Assembly: GCF_035609205.1 (NCBI RefSeq)
Contig: NZ_CP141184.1
Location: 1,426,001-1,490,000 of the forward strand
Direction of reading: 5' to 3'
Length of the DNA stretch: 64,000 nt
Source: Hymenobacter sp. GOD-10R
Lineage (GTDB): Bacteria; Bacteroidota; Bacteroidia; Cytophagales; Hymenobacteraceae
Shown: piece after piece, positions 52,062 to 61,692 of the stretch
Layout of the letters: the number at the start of each line of letters is the position of its first letter
Position numbering within the stretch: position 1 is the first letter of the stretch
Made by a program: the position numbers and the translations under genes
Notes under the pieces: model-generated
Told to the model about the DNA's origin: nothing
Databases searched by the model: none
The model's input: the letters and a program-made list of their open reading frames with translations, nothing else

Positions 52062-55000
52062 ATGACAGCTTCTACGCGGCGCATTTTTCCGATAGGGTGC
52101 TGTTTGTTGCTGCTATTGTTGCTAGCTAGCGGAACTATGGCACAGCAGCTACCAGGGCTTTCGTCACGGCGAAGTCGTTGGATAGAGGTGCCTGAGGGGC
52201 GAGATACTGTCACGTTTTCGTTAACCGATACTCTGACCATAGTGCCGTCTTCTGTCTCTGTAGCTGGTCGTACGCTGCGCTATGATGCGCGGACAGAGAA
52301 GTACCTCCTTACGCGAGAAGCTAGCTCTATGGCGACGCCAATTGACAGTTTGGCTCCTAAACTCAGGGCTGATTCGGTATTGGTTAGTTACCGGGTGTTG
52401 CCCATGCGTCTTACTGCCTCGCATTACCGCCGGCCACGCAGCCTGATTGATACCTTAGGTTTCCCGAGGCGGTTTGTCAGCTACGAAGATTTTGCGGTGA
52501 AAGAGCAGATTCTGAGTACGCCTGGTATCAATAAATCTGGCAATCTGTCGCGGGGCATTTCGTTTGGAAATGCCCAAAACGTGTTTGTGAATTCTTCTCT
52601 GAATCTGCAGCTGGAGGGGAAGCTTACGGATCAGATCAGCTTAACGGCGGCTATTTCTGACCAGAATGTCCCATTTCAGCCGGAAGGCAATACGCAACAG
52701 CTCCAGGAGTTTGACCGCATCTACGTTACCTTGACGCACCCACGCTGGAATCTGACAGCTGGCGATGTTGTGCTGCGCAACAAGCCCGACTACTTTCTGC
52801 GCTTCTACAAGAACGTACAAGGTGCAGCCATCGAAACGAATTTCACGCAAGGCCCAGGGCGACGTAGCACTACCACTGTGGCTGGAGGCGTGGCCAAAGG
52901 CAAGTTTGCGTCGATTGACCTAACCCCTATCGAAAACGTGCAAGGACCCTACCGTTTGCGCGGCCCTAATGGGGAGCAATTTATTGTGGTGCTGGCCAAC
53001 TCTGAGCGGGTATACCTCGACGGGCAACTAATGACGCGTGGGTTCGACTTTGATTACACAATTGACTACAATCAGGCAGAAATAACGTTTACGCCAAAGC
53101 ACCTGATTACGCGCAACTCACGCCTCAAAGTAGATTTTGAGTACTCTGATTTCAACTACTCTCGCTCACTCGTTCATTTGAACCATTATCAGCAGCTAGG
53201 TCGGTTGAGTGTGCACGCAAACTATTACCGCGAGGCTGACAACCCCGACAACTCGCCTAACCTGACTTTAACTCCTGACGAGAAACAGTTGCTGCGCAAT
53301 GCTGGCGACCAGGTTAGCCAAGCGGCCGATACTAGTGTGACCGCCGTCATCTTCAATCGGCAGCAGGTGCAGTATCATCGTGAATCTCGATTGGTAGCCG
53401 GAAAACGTGTGCCTGTGTACGTCTTCGCGAAAGACTCTTTACAGGCAGTTTATAATGTTCGCTTCACGGAAGTAGGACAAGGGCAGGGGGACTACCGCCT
53501 CAGTACGCAAAACGCGGGAGCTAACGGCCGCGTGTTCGAGTATGTGGAGCCTGTTGGTAGCGTAGCACAGGGTAACTACCAAGCCGTACGACTAATTCCT
53601 ACTCCGCTGCTGAAGCAGATGGTGAGCGTGGGCACCACCTATCAGCTTGATTCGACAGCCAGCGTATTTGTTGACCTAGCTTCTTCGGAAATAGACCGGA
53701 ACCGGTTTTCGGCTGCTTCAACGCCTGGACGCGCTTTTCGGGTTGGATATGCCGTGCAAGACCGAAAGCTGCATCTGCCCATCCTGAAGCAATATAAGTT
53801 TCGTAGCACCCTAGACTACGAGTACACCAGCCGGCAGTTTGCTCCCATCGACCGGTATCGGGATATTGAGTTTGACCGCAATTGGAGCACAACCAGCACC
53901 GTACAAGGCAATGGCTCTAATCGACCGCCGCGCGAGGACAACATCTTTAACTTCTCGGCCGGAATCGTAAAAGACCCTACTAATACGTTTTCGTACCGCC
54001 TCAGTCGGCGTTATCGTGCAGGGGAGGTAAGCGGTATTCAGCATTGGCTCGATGCTGCCCAACAGTTCGGTAATGCACAGCTGCGCGGAACATTATTCGT
54101 GCTTAATTCGCAGGCAGGGAACCGGCGTTCGACCTGGGCGCGGGGAGAAGCCTCCGGACGTTACGTAGGCGGGCCTATAGTGCCGGGCTATGCATATCGT
54201 TTCGATAAAAATCGGGTAGCGCTGCCAGGCGGTGATTCGCTTACTTCTGCTAATTATTTTGATGAACATGCCCTGTTCATTCAAAGCCGTGACAGCGCCA
54301 AGACCCGGTTTCGGCTTGACTATACATACCGGCGCGACCAAGCCCCCAATACGGAGCAAACGTCCTTATACCTGCGGGGCCGAGCCCAAACCTGGCAAGG
54401 AACGTTCGCAAGTCGCCTGGGGCGCAACCAAGATGTGAACTTGCTCTTTACCTACCGCGACCTAGCTGCCCGTGACAGTGCCCGCCAGCGGACGGTGCTC
54501 AGCAAGCTGGACTGGAACGCGAATTTCTTTAATAATGTACTGCGCTCCGAACTTAGCTACAGTGTCGCTACTGGCCGCGAGTTGAAGCGTGATTATTCTT
54601 TTTTGCCGGTGCCAGCTGGCCAAGGCACGCATTATTGGCAGGATACGAACGGTGATAAGCAGCAGCAGAAAGACGAGTTCTTTGAGGCGCAAACAACAGA
54701 CGCGCAGTACCGCACTTATATTAAAGTATACTTGCCGACTGACAATTATATCGTGGCCTTCACAAATCGTTTCAGCTATCGGCTCACGAGTAGTGCCCCC
54801 CGGGGTTGGCGCGATCAACCAGGCTTACGTGGTTTCGGGGCACGCTTTTCGACCATCACCAGCGTGACGCTCGACCGCCGTACTATCGACCAAGACCTAG
54901 CTTCGCGGCTGAACCCTTTTGCTCTACAAACAGATGACACGTTGCTGCTTTCGCTGAATAAGCTCATCCGTAATACCCTGTACTTCAACCGCTCTAATCC

Positions 55001-55619
55001 AATTTTTGGAGCTGAATTTACGCTGCAGCAGAACCAGCAAAAGACTTTGCTAACGAATGGCAATGAGGTGCGCAACCTAGCTAGTCAGAGTATGTTGGTA
55101 CGCCGCACGCTAGCGCAATCGTTCACGGGGCGTCTTACAACTACCCGCAGTGTGCGTGGGAATAGAGCTGATTACTCATCAACCAGCTTCCAGTCAGCTC
55201 GTAATTTTCGGCTGTTGATCTACGAAGTACAGCCCGAAATCAGCTATCAGCCCACGTCTACGCTACGCTTCACAGGAACGTACTTGCGCACTTCCAAGCA
55301 GAATACATTTGAAAGCGACCAAGAGACCCAAGGCACTTTCGATGAGCTAGGTATTGAAACGAGGGTGAGCCAAGTGAGCAAACGGACGATTTCGGCGACC
55401 ACACGCTACGTGCGCGTGGGCTTTCGCGGTGACCAAGCCTCTCTAGTAGGCTTAGAAATTCTGAATGCCCTCCGCCCCGGCAACAACATGACGTGGAATC
55501 TAAACTTGGAGCAGCGGCTAAGCAATGGGCTAAATGTCTCGGTAGCGTATGATGGTCGTAAAGCTAACGGAGCAGCCGTTGTGCATACCGGACGGATGCA
55601 GGTTTCAGTTTTATTTTAA
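52062..55619 (+). CDS. Very large outer-membrane protein with SprA-like sequence blocks
   Basis: 1185 residues from the ATG at 52062 (a TTG just upstream is not used). A signal peptide (about 1-26, ending GTMA before QQLP) is followed by no recognisable enzymatic domain. The region about 155-370 contains GNLSRGISFGNAQNVFVNSSLNL (partly given), QLEGKLTDQISLTAAISDQN, GNTQQLQEFDRIYV and YTIDYNQAEITFTP, blocks that I associate with the SprA type of large Bacteroidota barrel proteins. The rest is rich in alternating aromatic/polar beta strands and ends in SVLF, a barrel-like C-terminus. It is about half the length of SprA, the translocon core of the type 9 secretion system. Function inferred only from this resemblance. 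Confidence 0.7.
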   Translation: MTASTRRIFPIGCCLLLLLLLASGTMAQQLPGLSSRRSRWIEVPEGRDTVTFSLTDTLTIVPSSVSVAGRTLRYDARTEKYLLTREASSMATPIDSLAPKLRADSVLVSYRVLPMRLTASHYRRPRSLIDTLGFPRRFVSYEDFAVKEQILSTPGINKSGNLSRGISFGNAQNVFVNSSLNLQLEGKLTDQISLTAAISDQNVPFQPEGNTQQLQEFDRIYVTLTHPRWNLTAGDVVLRNKPDYFLRFYKNVQGAAIETNFTQGPGRRSTTTVAGGVAKGKFASIDLTPIENVQGPYRLRGPNGEQFIVVLANSERVYLDGQLMTRGFDFDYTIDYNQAEITFTPKHLITRNSRLKVDFEYSDFNYSRSLVHLNHYQQLGRLSVHANYYREADNPDNSPNLTLTPDEKQLLRNAGDQVSQAADTSVTAVIFNRQQVQYHRESRLVAGKRVPVYVFAKDSLQAVYNVRFTEVGQGQGDYRLSTQNAGANGRVFEYVEPVGSVAQGNYQAVRLIPTPLLKQMVSVGTTYQLDSTASVFVDLASSEIDRNRFSAASTPGRAFRVGYAVQDRKLHLPILKQYKFRSTLDYEYTSRQFAPIDRYRDIEFDRNWSTTSTVQGNGSNRPPREDNIFNFSAGIVKDPTNTFSYRLSRRYRAGEVSGIQHWLDAAQQFGNAQLRGTLFVLNSQAGNRRSTWARGEASGRYVGGPIVPGYAYRFDKNRVALPGGDSLTSANYFDEHALFIQSRDSAKTRFRLDYTYRRDQAPNTEQTSLYLRGRAQTWQGTFASRLGRNQDVNLLFTYRDLAARDSARQRTVLSKLDWNANFFNNVLRSELSYSVATGRELKRDYSFLPVPAGQGTHYWQDTNGDKQQQKDEFFEAQTTDAQYRTYIKVYLPTDNYIVAFTNRFSYRLTSSAPRGWRDQPGLRGFGARFSTITSVTLDRRTIDQDLASRLNPFALQTDDTLLLSLNKLIRNTLYFNRSNPIFGAEFTLQQNQQKTLLTNGNEVRNLASQSMLVRRTLAQSFTGRLTTTRSVRGNRADYSSTSFQSARNFRLLIYEVQPEISYQPTSTLRFTGTYLRTSKQNTFESDQETQGTFDELGIETRVSQVSKRTISATTRYVRVGFRGDQASLVGLEILNALRPGNNMTWNLNLEQRLSNGLNVSVAYDGRKANGAAVVHTGRMQVSVLF

Positions 55620-55787
55620 ATAAAGTAAAGTAGACGTATCCAAAATGCTTTGCTTGCGTATTAGGCCTGAACTGTCAAAAGTATATTATTATATATATTC
55701 TTGCTTTTAACGGCTTTATACCTTAACCTTGTAATCTTAATACTTGATCTGAGTAAAGTTTAAATGGTATATGTCAAACAAACGATT

Positions 55788-55795
55788 TACATTTG
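55788..55795 (+). promoter_or_regulatory. fcl: Candidate -7 box of the fcl-gmd unit
   Basis: TACATTTG, an exact TAnnTTTG match and identical to the actA -7 box, 58 bases before the fcl ATG. No TTTG at the -33 position. Confidence 0.45.
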
Positions 55796-55853
55796 CTCAT
55801 GTGCGTGTGCTCGGAGATAGTCTGTAGGGCCTGCTTACTAAACACTTTCTACT

Positions 55854-56795
55854 ATGAATCTTGAAGCTCCAGTATACATCGCTGGCCATCGCGGTATGGT
55901 TGGCTCGGCCATCTTGCGGCGGATGCAAAAGGCTGGTCACAAGAATTTTATCCTGCGCAGCTCCTCGGAGCTCGACTTGCGTGATCAAGCCGCAGTAGCA
56001 GCTTTCTTTGCGGAAGAGAAGCCCGTTTATGTTGTGTTAGCTGCCGCTAAAGTAGGGGGTATCCTAGCAAACAATACATACCGGGCGGACTTCATCTACG
56101 ACAATTTGATGATCGAAAGCAACGTGATTCATCAGAGCCATGTGCACGGTGTAGAGAAACTTTTGTTCTTAGGTTCCTCTTGCATTTACCCGAAGCTAGC
56201 TCCTCAGCCGCTACAAGAAGATTCGCTGCTGACGGGCTTGTTGGAGGAAACCAATGAGCCATATGCTGTTGCCAAAATTGCCGGCATCAAGATGTGCGAC
56301 GCTTATCGTAGTCAGTACGGTGCTAACTTCATCTCGGCCATGCCTACCAATTTGTATGGCCCCAATGATAACTATGACCTAAAAGGCTCCCACGTGCTGC
56401 CTGCTTTGCTCCGGAAGTTTCACGAAGCCAAGATCAATGGCACTCCTGCCGTTGAAGTTTGGGGCACGGGCACGCCACGCCGCGAATTTCTGTACGCCGA
56501 TGACCTAGCAGATGCTTGCTACTTCTTACTGCAAAACTTCAACGAGTCTGGCTTTGTCAACGTGGGTACGGGCGAAGACGTGACCATTGCGGAGCTAGCT
56601 CAACTTGTTAAGTCTATTGTGGGCTACGAAGGAGAGCTACGTTTCAACGCAGAGTACCCAGACGGCACGCCTCGCAAGCTCATGGATGTAAGCAAACTGA
56701 CCAGCCTAGGTTGGTCATATAGCACCAAGCTCGAAGAAGGCGTACGCAAAGCCTACGCTGAGTTTTTAGCCACAGCGCCTGAAGTTGCTCAGTAA
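55854..56795 (+). CDS. fcl: GDP-L-fucose synthase
   Basis: 313 residues, the usual length. It epimerises and reduces the GDP-4-keto-6-deoxymannose made by Gmd to GDP-L-fucose, using NADPH. The nucleotide-binding GHRGMVGSAI is at about 9-18, the catalytic Tyr and Lys are in PYAVAKIAG, and SSCIYP and NLYGPNDNYD are family blocks. gmd follows after 128 bases on the same strand. The product is probably used for surface polysaccharide or for glycans on secreted proteins (inference); no glycosyltransferase is adjacent. Confidence 0.96.
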   Translation: MNLEAPVYIAGHRGMVGSAILRRMQKAGHKNFILRSSSELDLRDQAAVAAFFAEEKPVYVVLAAAKVGGILANNTYRADFIYDNLMIESNVIHQSHVHGVEKLLFLGSSCIYPKLAPQPLQEDSLLTGLLEETNEPYAVAKIAGIKMCDAYRSQYGANFISAMPTNLYGPNDNYDLKGSHVLPALLRKFHEAKINGTPAVEVWGTGTPRREFLYADDLADACYFLLQNFNESGFVNVGTGEDVTIAELAQLVKSIVGYEGELRFNAEYPDGTPRKLMDVSKLTSLGWSYSTKLEEGVRKAYAEFLATAPEVAQ

Positions 56796-56923
56796 TAGCT
56801 GGTTATTTCCTACATTGTTTGTGGTTTCCAACCACCATACTCCGACGAATTGCTAACTAAGTAGGCGCCGCTTGCTTAGTAACAGCACTAAAATATAATC
56901 ATCCAAGTCAAACAACTTTCCTC

Positions 56924-58033
56924 ATGAAGGTCGCTCTAATCACAGGTATCACAGGACAAGATGGGTCCTATCTAGCAGAGCTGCTGCTCAGCAAAGGCTA
57001 TGAAGTGCACGGGGTAAAACGTCGCACCTCCCTATTCAACACCGACCGCGTTGACCACCTTTACGAAGGCAACTCAGCCGGCGCTAAGTTCAAGCTGCAT
57101 TTCGGTGACTTGTCGGATACCACCAACATGATTCGCCTGATTCAGGAGATTCAGCCCGACGAAATCTACAACCTAGGTGCCATGTCGCACGTGAAGGTGT
57201 CGTTCGACGAGCCTGAGTACGTAGCCAACGTTGACGGCATCGGTACGCTGCGCATTCTAGAGGCCATTCGTATCCTGGACCTAACCAAGAAAACGCGTGT
57301 TTACCAGGCTTCTACGTCGGAGCTCTACGGCTTGGTACAAGAAGTGCCACAGTCAGAAAGAACGCCTTTCTATCCTCGCTCGCCCTATGCAGTTGCCAAA
57401 CTCTACGGCTACTGGATTACGGTAAACTACCGCGAGGCTTACGGCATGTACGCCGTAAACGGTATCCTGTTCAACCACGAGTCGCCGATGCGCGGTGAGA
57501 CGTTCGTAACGCGTAAGATCACCCGCGGTGTAGCTCAGATCGTAACCGAGCTGGAAGAGTGCATCGAGCTAGGTAACCTGGATGCTCGCCGTGACTGGGG
57601 CCACGCCAAAGACTACGTAGAAGCCATGTGGCGCATTCTGCAGCAAGACGAGCCGGAGGACTTCGTTATTGCTACTGGCGTAACCACAACGGTTCGTGAG
57701 TTTGTGCGTCTGGCATTTGCTGAAGTAGGCGTAGAAGTAACGTTCACCGGCGAAGGTGTTAACGAAATTGGTACCGTTACCGCTTGCAACGACCCAGAGT
57801 ATCAGCTGCCGATCGGCCAGGTAGTAGTGAAAGTAAACCCCGCTTATTTCCGTCCTACGGAAGTAGAACTGCTCATCGGTGATCCTACCAAGTGCAAAGA
57901 GAAGCTAGGCTGGGAGCCTAAGTATGACCTCGCTGCCTTGGTAAGCGAAATGGTAAGCGCCGACGTAAGCCTGTTCAAGCGCGACAAGTACCTGCTGAAG
58001 GGCGGTCACAAAGTGTATAGCTACAAAGAGTAG
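56924..58033 (+). CDS. gmd: GDP-mannose 4,6-dehydratase
   Basis: 369 residues. It converts GDP-D-mannose to GDP-4-keto-6-deoxy-D-mannose, the first step to GDP-L-fucose. The NAD(P)-binding [14 protein letters not shown] is at 7-20, the active-site [12 protein letters not shown] gives the Tyr and Lys, and [16 protein letters not shown] is the typical substrate block. Codon use is more GC-rich and regular than in fcl. It is followed by a strong terminator shared with the convergent hexosaminidase gene. Confidence 0.97.
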   Translation: MKVALITGITGQDGSYLAELLLSKGYEVHGVKRRTSLFNTDRVDHLYEGNSAGAKFKLHFGDLSDTTNMIRLIQEIQPDEIYNLGAMSHVKVSFDEPEYVANVDGIGTLRILEAIRILDLTKKTRVYQASTSELYGLVQEVPQSERTPFYPRSPYAVAKLYGYWITVNYREAYGMYAVNGILFNHESPMRGETFVTRKITRGVAQIVTELEECIELGNLDARRDWGHAKDYVEAMWRILQQDEPEDFVIATGVTTTVREFVRLAFAEVGVEVTFTGEGVNEIGTVTACNDPEYQLPIGQVVVKVNPAYFRPTEVELLIGDPTKCKEKLGWEPKYDLAALVSEMVSADVSLFKRDKYLLKGGHKVYSYKE

Positions 58034-58048
58034 TTGCACCTTATTGGT

Positions 58049-58089
58049 AAACAAAAAGGCCGAGCTCATAAAGCTCGGCCTTTTTGTTT
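58049..58089. terminator. Bidirectional intrinsic terminator
   Basis: AAACAAAAAGGCCGAGCT, 5-base loop, AGCTCGGCCTTTTTGTTT: a perfect 18-bp stem between gmd and the convergent hexosaminidase gene. Confidence 0.94.
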
Positions 58090-58131
58090 ATACTGATTTG
58101 GGTTTGGCAAGTGAGTCAGCGGTAAACTTAG

Positions 58132-60195
58132 TTAGAGTGTTGCTAGCTTCCGCATGCTCTCGACTATAGCTAGCTCCGCTTGCCCGGCAGGGGCCTTGGC
58201 TGCTTCAAGCTGCCGCACGGCAGCAGCTTGCCAAGCGGGAGTAGGTTTCTCGCCCTTCTCCAGCAAGCGTAAGCGCTCTAGGCCGAGGCCCGCTAGCGTG
58301 GCAAGTTGCACCGACAGGGGTGCATATTCCCGCAGCGAGGGTTCAGTGGTCAGTAGCGGTTGTAAGAGCGCGTCATTTTTCTGCCAAGTTGAGAGCGTAG
58401 TGCGTAGCGCATTGAACGTCGTGAGCGTCTGGGCATCCTTTGGAAGCTTGCTGTTTGTGGCGGTTGCCATTGACTGAAGCAAAGCACTGATATCAACTCC
58501 AAACTGGCGGGCAGCTTCCGCTTCGGGTAGAGCAGCATCTACGAGCCGGTTCAGGGGAGTTTGGGTGGTGTAGGTAAAGCCCTGACGGTGGCGCTTATAC
58601 TCCTTCACCGGCTCTATAACACCAGCCAAAACGCCTAGCGGTGCTACGTATTGCTTACCTGCGAGGCGGAGTAGAAGCTGCTCCGGCACCCGTCGATGCT
58701 GCAAACCTAAGCCGTCAAGCTGGCGCGATGCAATAGCAAGCCGGCGGTACATATCAGGTACGTCGCGTACGGTGCTAAGAGACCAGAAGCGCTCAGCAAT
58801 GGCAGCCGCGCGGGGCCAGATGCGGCTATCGAGGATAGTAGAGTCTGCAAATTCGGCCCACATGGCGGTTTCGCCGCCCAATACACGCTGTTGTTGCTCC
58901 GGCGTCAAGCCGTTGTCGGCCAGGAGTGGATCGTTCAAGTAATGAGACCCAGCGCTATAATTTAGATCGATGTAGTAGCCATTGGAGAGAAGGGCGGGGT
59001 GGCCAGCTTTTACGGCTTCATACAGGGCTTTGCGGCCGCGCCAACTTTGAATGACAATTTCGGCTGGTAGATCAGGCGCCAAAATTTCGTCCCAGCCAAC
59101 CATGATCTTGCCGCCTTTGGTAACGATAGGCAGCATACGGCGCATAAAGGCTGTTTGCAATGCGTGAGTATCAAACTTGCCATTCTCCTTCATCATGTTG
59201 TTGGCGCGCATGTACTCCGCAATGCGCGGGTTGCGTCGCCACTGCTGCCCGTTGTTTTCATCCCCTCCAATGTGAAAGTAAGCGTCGGGGAAAAGGCTCA
59301 TCATCTCTGTGAGCAATGTGTCGAGCAGTTGATAGGTGCTTTCCTTGGTTGGGTCGATGGCAATGTTGAGCACCCCCCAACGCTGAGCCGGGGCATAAAC
59401 GGAGTCATTGCTGGCTAGCACTGGGTAGGCTGAAATAAGTGCTGTCGTGTGACCCGGTAGGTCAAATTCTGGCACCACTCGAATACCACGAGCTGCCGCA
59501 TAGCGAACCACGTCGTGCACTTGTGCTTGGGTGTAGTATTGTCCGGAGGCAGCGACTTGTTGAAGCTTAGGTAATAGCTTGCTTTCAACCCGGAAGCCTT
59601 GGTCGTCGGACAGGTGCCAATGCAGCACGTTGAGCTTCACCGCTGCCATCGCATCGAGGTTGCGCTTCATCACCGCAACCGGCATGAAATGGCGCGCAGC
59701 ATCTATTAAAAGACCACGCCAAGCAAAGCGAGGTTGGTCGGTAATATCAACTTCAGGAAAATAGTAGCTCTTCTTTTCCTGGGTTAACAGTTGCTCCAGC
59801 GTAGCGAGCCCCCGTAGCGCACCTAGGCTGGTAGCAGAAGTAAGCGCAATACCTACTGGCGTAACGCGTAAGCTATACGACTCGTCTTCCCCGAGTTTTA
59901 CCCCGCCAACGCGACCATAGCGGATAGTCAAGGCAGGTTTAGGCTGCGCGAAACCAGTTTTCTTGTTGAGCCGGGTAGCGAACCGGTTAGCTGCCGCTCG
60001 CACCGCCGGATCGGTGTCAGTCTCAAAACGGATACCTAGCTTTCCTTTGAGCGCAAAGCGACCAGCACCCCACGTAAGCTGCGCTGGCACCGGCATGAGC
60101 TGGCGAGTATCAGTAGGTTGTGCCCGCGCAATGAATGAACAAAGGAGAAAGCAGCTACAGAGCAGTAGGCGCGCTGCGCGAAGAGAAACAAGCAT
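58132..60195 (-). CDS. Secreted beta-N-acetylhexosaminidase, GH20 family
   Basis: 687 residues. A signal peptide ends at about residue 25 (ARAQ). A GH20b-type N-terminal domain (about 32-150) precedes the catalytic TIM barrel (about 155-490), with FAWRGLLIDAARHF, LHWHLSDDQGFR and the catalytic Asp-Glu pair in HIGGDEN (Asp312, Glu313). Glu acts as acid, and Asp orients the N-acetyl group in substrate-assisted catalysis. The C-terminal ~190 residues are helical and unassigned. The enzyme removes terminal GlcNAc or GalNAc from chitin, peptidoglycan fragments or glycoproteins. It is not part of either SusC/SusD locus. Confidence 0.94.
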   Translation of the reverse strand: MLVSLRAARLLLCSCFLLCSFIARAQPTDTRQLMPVPAQLTWGAGRFALKGKLGIRFETDTDPAVRAAANRFATRLNKKTGFAQPKPALTIRYGRVGGVKLGEDESYSLRVTPVGIALTSATSLGALRGLATLEQLLTQEKKSYYFPEVDITDQPRFAWRGLLIDAARHFMPVAVMKRNLDAMAAVKLNVLHWHLSDDQGFRVESKLLPKLQQVAASGQYYTQAQVHDVVRYAAARGIRVVPEFDLPGHTTALISAYPVLASNDSVYAPAQRWGVLNIAIDPTKESTYQLLDTLLTEMMSLFPDAYFHIGGDENNGQQWRRNPRIAEYMRANNMMKENGKFDTHALQTAFMRRMLPIVTKGGKIMVGWDEILAPDLPAEIVIQSWRGRKALYEAVKAGHPALLSNGYYIDLNYSAGSHYLNDPLLADNGLTPEQQQRVLGGETAMWAEFADSTILDSRIWPRAAAIAERFWSLSTVRDVPDMYRRLAIASRQLDGLGLQHRRVPEQLLLRLAGKQYVAPLGVLAGVIEPVKEYKRHRQGFTYTTQTPLNRLVDAALPEAEAARQFGVDISALLQSMATATNSKLPKDAQTLTTFNALRTTLSTWQKNDALLQPLLTTEPSLREYAPLSVQLATLAGLGLERLRLLEKGEKPTPAWQAAAVRQLEAAKAPAGQAELAIVESMRKLATL

Positions 60196-60244
60196 GTAGA
60201 AACCTCAGGTTGGAAAGCCGAAGGTATCAAAACCATTTAATAGC

Positions 60245-61585
60245 CTAAATCAATCCCCGCGACTTGAACTCTAGGTATTTGTTGATCGTGTTGATCGTGA
60301 GGTTTTCTGGTGCGGTGAGTAGAGCATGGATGCCGTAGCGCTTTAGCTCCCGCACAATCTGCCGTTTTTCCTGAGAGAATTTCTCGGCAATAGTTTGGTT
60401 GTAAACGTCCTCGGTCGTGTCGGCGGGAGAGTTCAGATAAGCATCTAGCTCTGTATTCTCAAAAAACACAACCAGCAGTAAGTGGTCCTTGGCCAACCGC
60501 CGTAGGTAGGGCAGTTGCCGTTGCAAGCCACTCAGTGTTTCGAAATTGGTAAATAGGATCAGCAAGCTGCGCTGGCGGATTTTAGCTTTGATATTTGTGT
60601 AAAGCAGCTCAAAATCGGTTTCCAGATATTTGGTACGCTGCCGATAAAGCACTTCCAGCAGCTTGAGCATGTGCCCACTGCGACGGTCGGCGGGCACGAT
60701 GGCGCTGAGCTGGTTTGAAAATGTAACAAGACCTGCTTTATCGTGCTTGATGAGTGCGATGTTGCTGACGACTAGCGTAGCGTTAATGGCATAATCTAGC
60801 AGACTGAGGCCAGCAAAGGGCATGCGCATCACCCGACCCTTGTCGATGAGGCAATATACCTGCTGGGCACGCTCATCCTGAAAGTGGTTGACAACTAAGG
60901 TATCAGAGCTGGCACTGGCGCGGCGGGCAGAAGCTTTCCAGTTGATGGTGCGCGGGTCGTCGCCGGCTACGTAAGGCCGAATTTGCTCAAACTCCATGCT
61001 GTGACCCACGCGGCGGATTCGTTTCACCCCCACTTCCGTCAGGCGGTTGCTGATGGCCAGCAACTCGTATTGGCGCATCTGCAAAAACGACGGATACACG
61101 GGCACCACCTGATCTTGGTCGTAGCGAAAACGACGGCGCACCAACCCGATGGGAGAGGCTACAAATACATTGACGGCACCGAATTGGTACTCGCCGCGCT
61201 TCGTGGGCCGTAGCTGGTAGCGGATAATGGCCGTGTCGCCTGCTGGCAAAGCAGCCCGAAACAACACGTCGCGGCGCTGGAACTGCACGGGTATCTCGTC
61301 GATAGTTTGCGTGCTGACGGGAAAACGGTAGTGGTTCTCCAGGTAAATAGCAATGTCGTTTTCGCTCCCATTAGCGAGCTTATCGCCTAACACGCGGCGC
61401 CCAAAGACGTGCCCTGCTCCGTTTTGGCCTGGCGTGTAGAGTAGCAGCACATCTAGCAGCGTAAGTACTGCTAGCAGCGTTAACGCTATTTGGAAGGGCG
61501 CAAGCAGCACCGGCAAGAAAAAAGCCACTACCAGCCCAATTACTACAACCGCTAAAGCTAGAAAGAAGCGTGGGGTGAGAAACAT
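60245..61585 (-). CDS. DUF58-family protein of the MoxR group
   Basis: 446 residues. Two hydrophobic segments at the N-terminus (about 5-25 and 28-50) are followed by a beta-rich region and the DUF58 core RPYVAGDDPRTINWKASAR (about 206-225), then a von Willebrand A-like domain (QVYCLIDKGRVMRMPF, LILFTNFETL). Proteins of this type work with MoxR ATPases in complex assembly or metal insertion, mostly uncharacterised. It is separated from the upstream moxR by 107 bases holding a nested inverted repeat. Confidence 0.9.
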   Translation of the reverse strand: MFLTPRFFLALAVVVIGLVVAFFLPVLLAPFQIALTLLAVLTLLDVLLLYTPGQNGAGHVFGRRVLGDKLANGSENDIAIYLENHYRFPVSTQTIDEIPVQFQRRDVLFRAALPAGDTAIIRYQLRPTKRGEYQFGAVNVFVASPIGLVRRRFRYDQDQVVPVYPSFLQMRQYELLAISNRLTEVGVKRIRRVGHSMEFEQIRPYVAGDDPRTINWKASARRASASSDTLVVNHFQDERAQQVYCLIDKGRVMRMPFAGLSLLDYAINATLVVSNIALIKHDKAGLVTFSNQLSAIVPADRRSGHMLKLLEVLYRQRTKYLETDFELLYTNIKAKIRQRSLLILFTNFETLSGLQRQLPYLRRLAKDHLLLVVFFENTELDAYLNSPADTTEDVYNQTIAEKFSQEKRQIVRELKRYGIHALLTAPENLTINTINKYLEFKSRGLI

Positions 61586-61594
61586 GTCAAGTAG

Positions 61595-61681
61595 CAGTTA
61601 CCATTTGCCCTGTTCAATCAGATAAGAATTGAGCAGGCGCTTAGTAGGAGATGATAGATTTTAGCTGATAAATGGTAACTG
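61595..61681. repeat. Nested inverted-repeat element between moxR and the DUF58 gene
   Basis: The outer arms CAGTTACCATTT (61595-61606) and AAATGGTAACTG (61670-61681) are perfect complements. An inner pair, CCTGTTCAAT and ATTGAGCAGG with one mismatch, forms a second hairpin within 61609-61637. There is no T run. The compact 87-base palindromic unit in an intergenic gap looks like a repetitive or mobile intergenic element. Confidence 0.75.
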
Positions 61682-61692
61682 ATTAAGCGAAA

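Noticed and set aside
56821..56835. Hairpin GTGGTT/AACCAC between fcl and gmd
   Set aside because: Six-bp stem without a T run in a 128-base gap; too short to support a terminator or regulatory claim.
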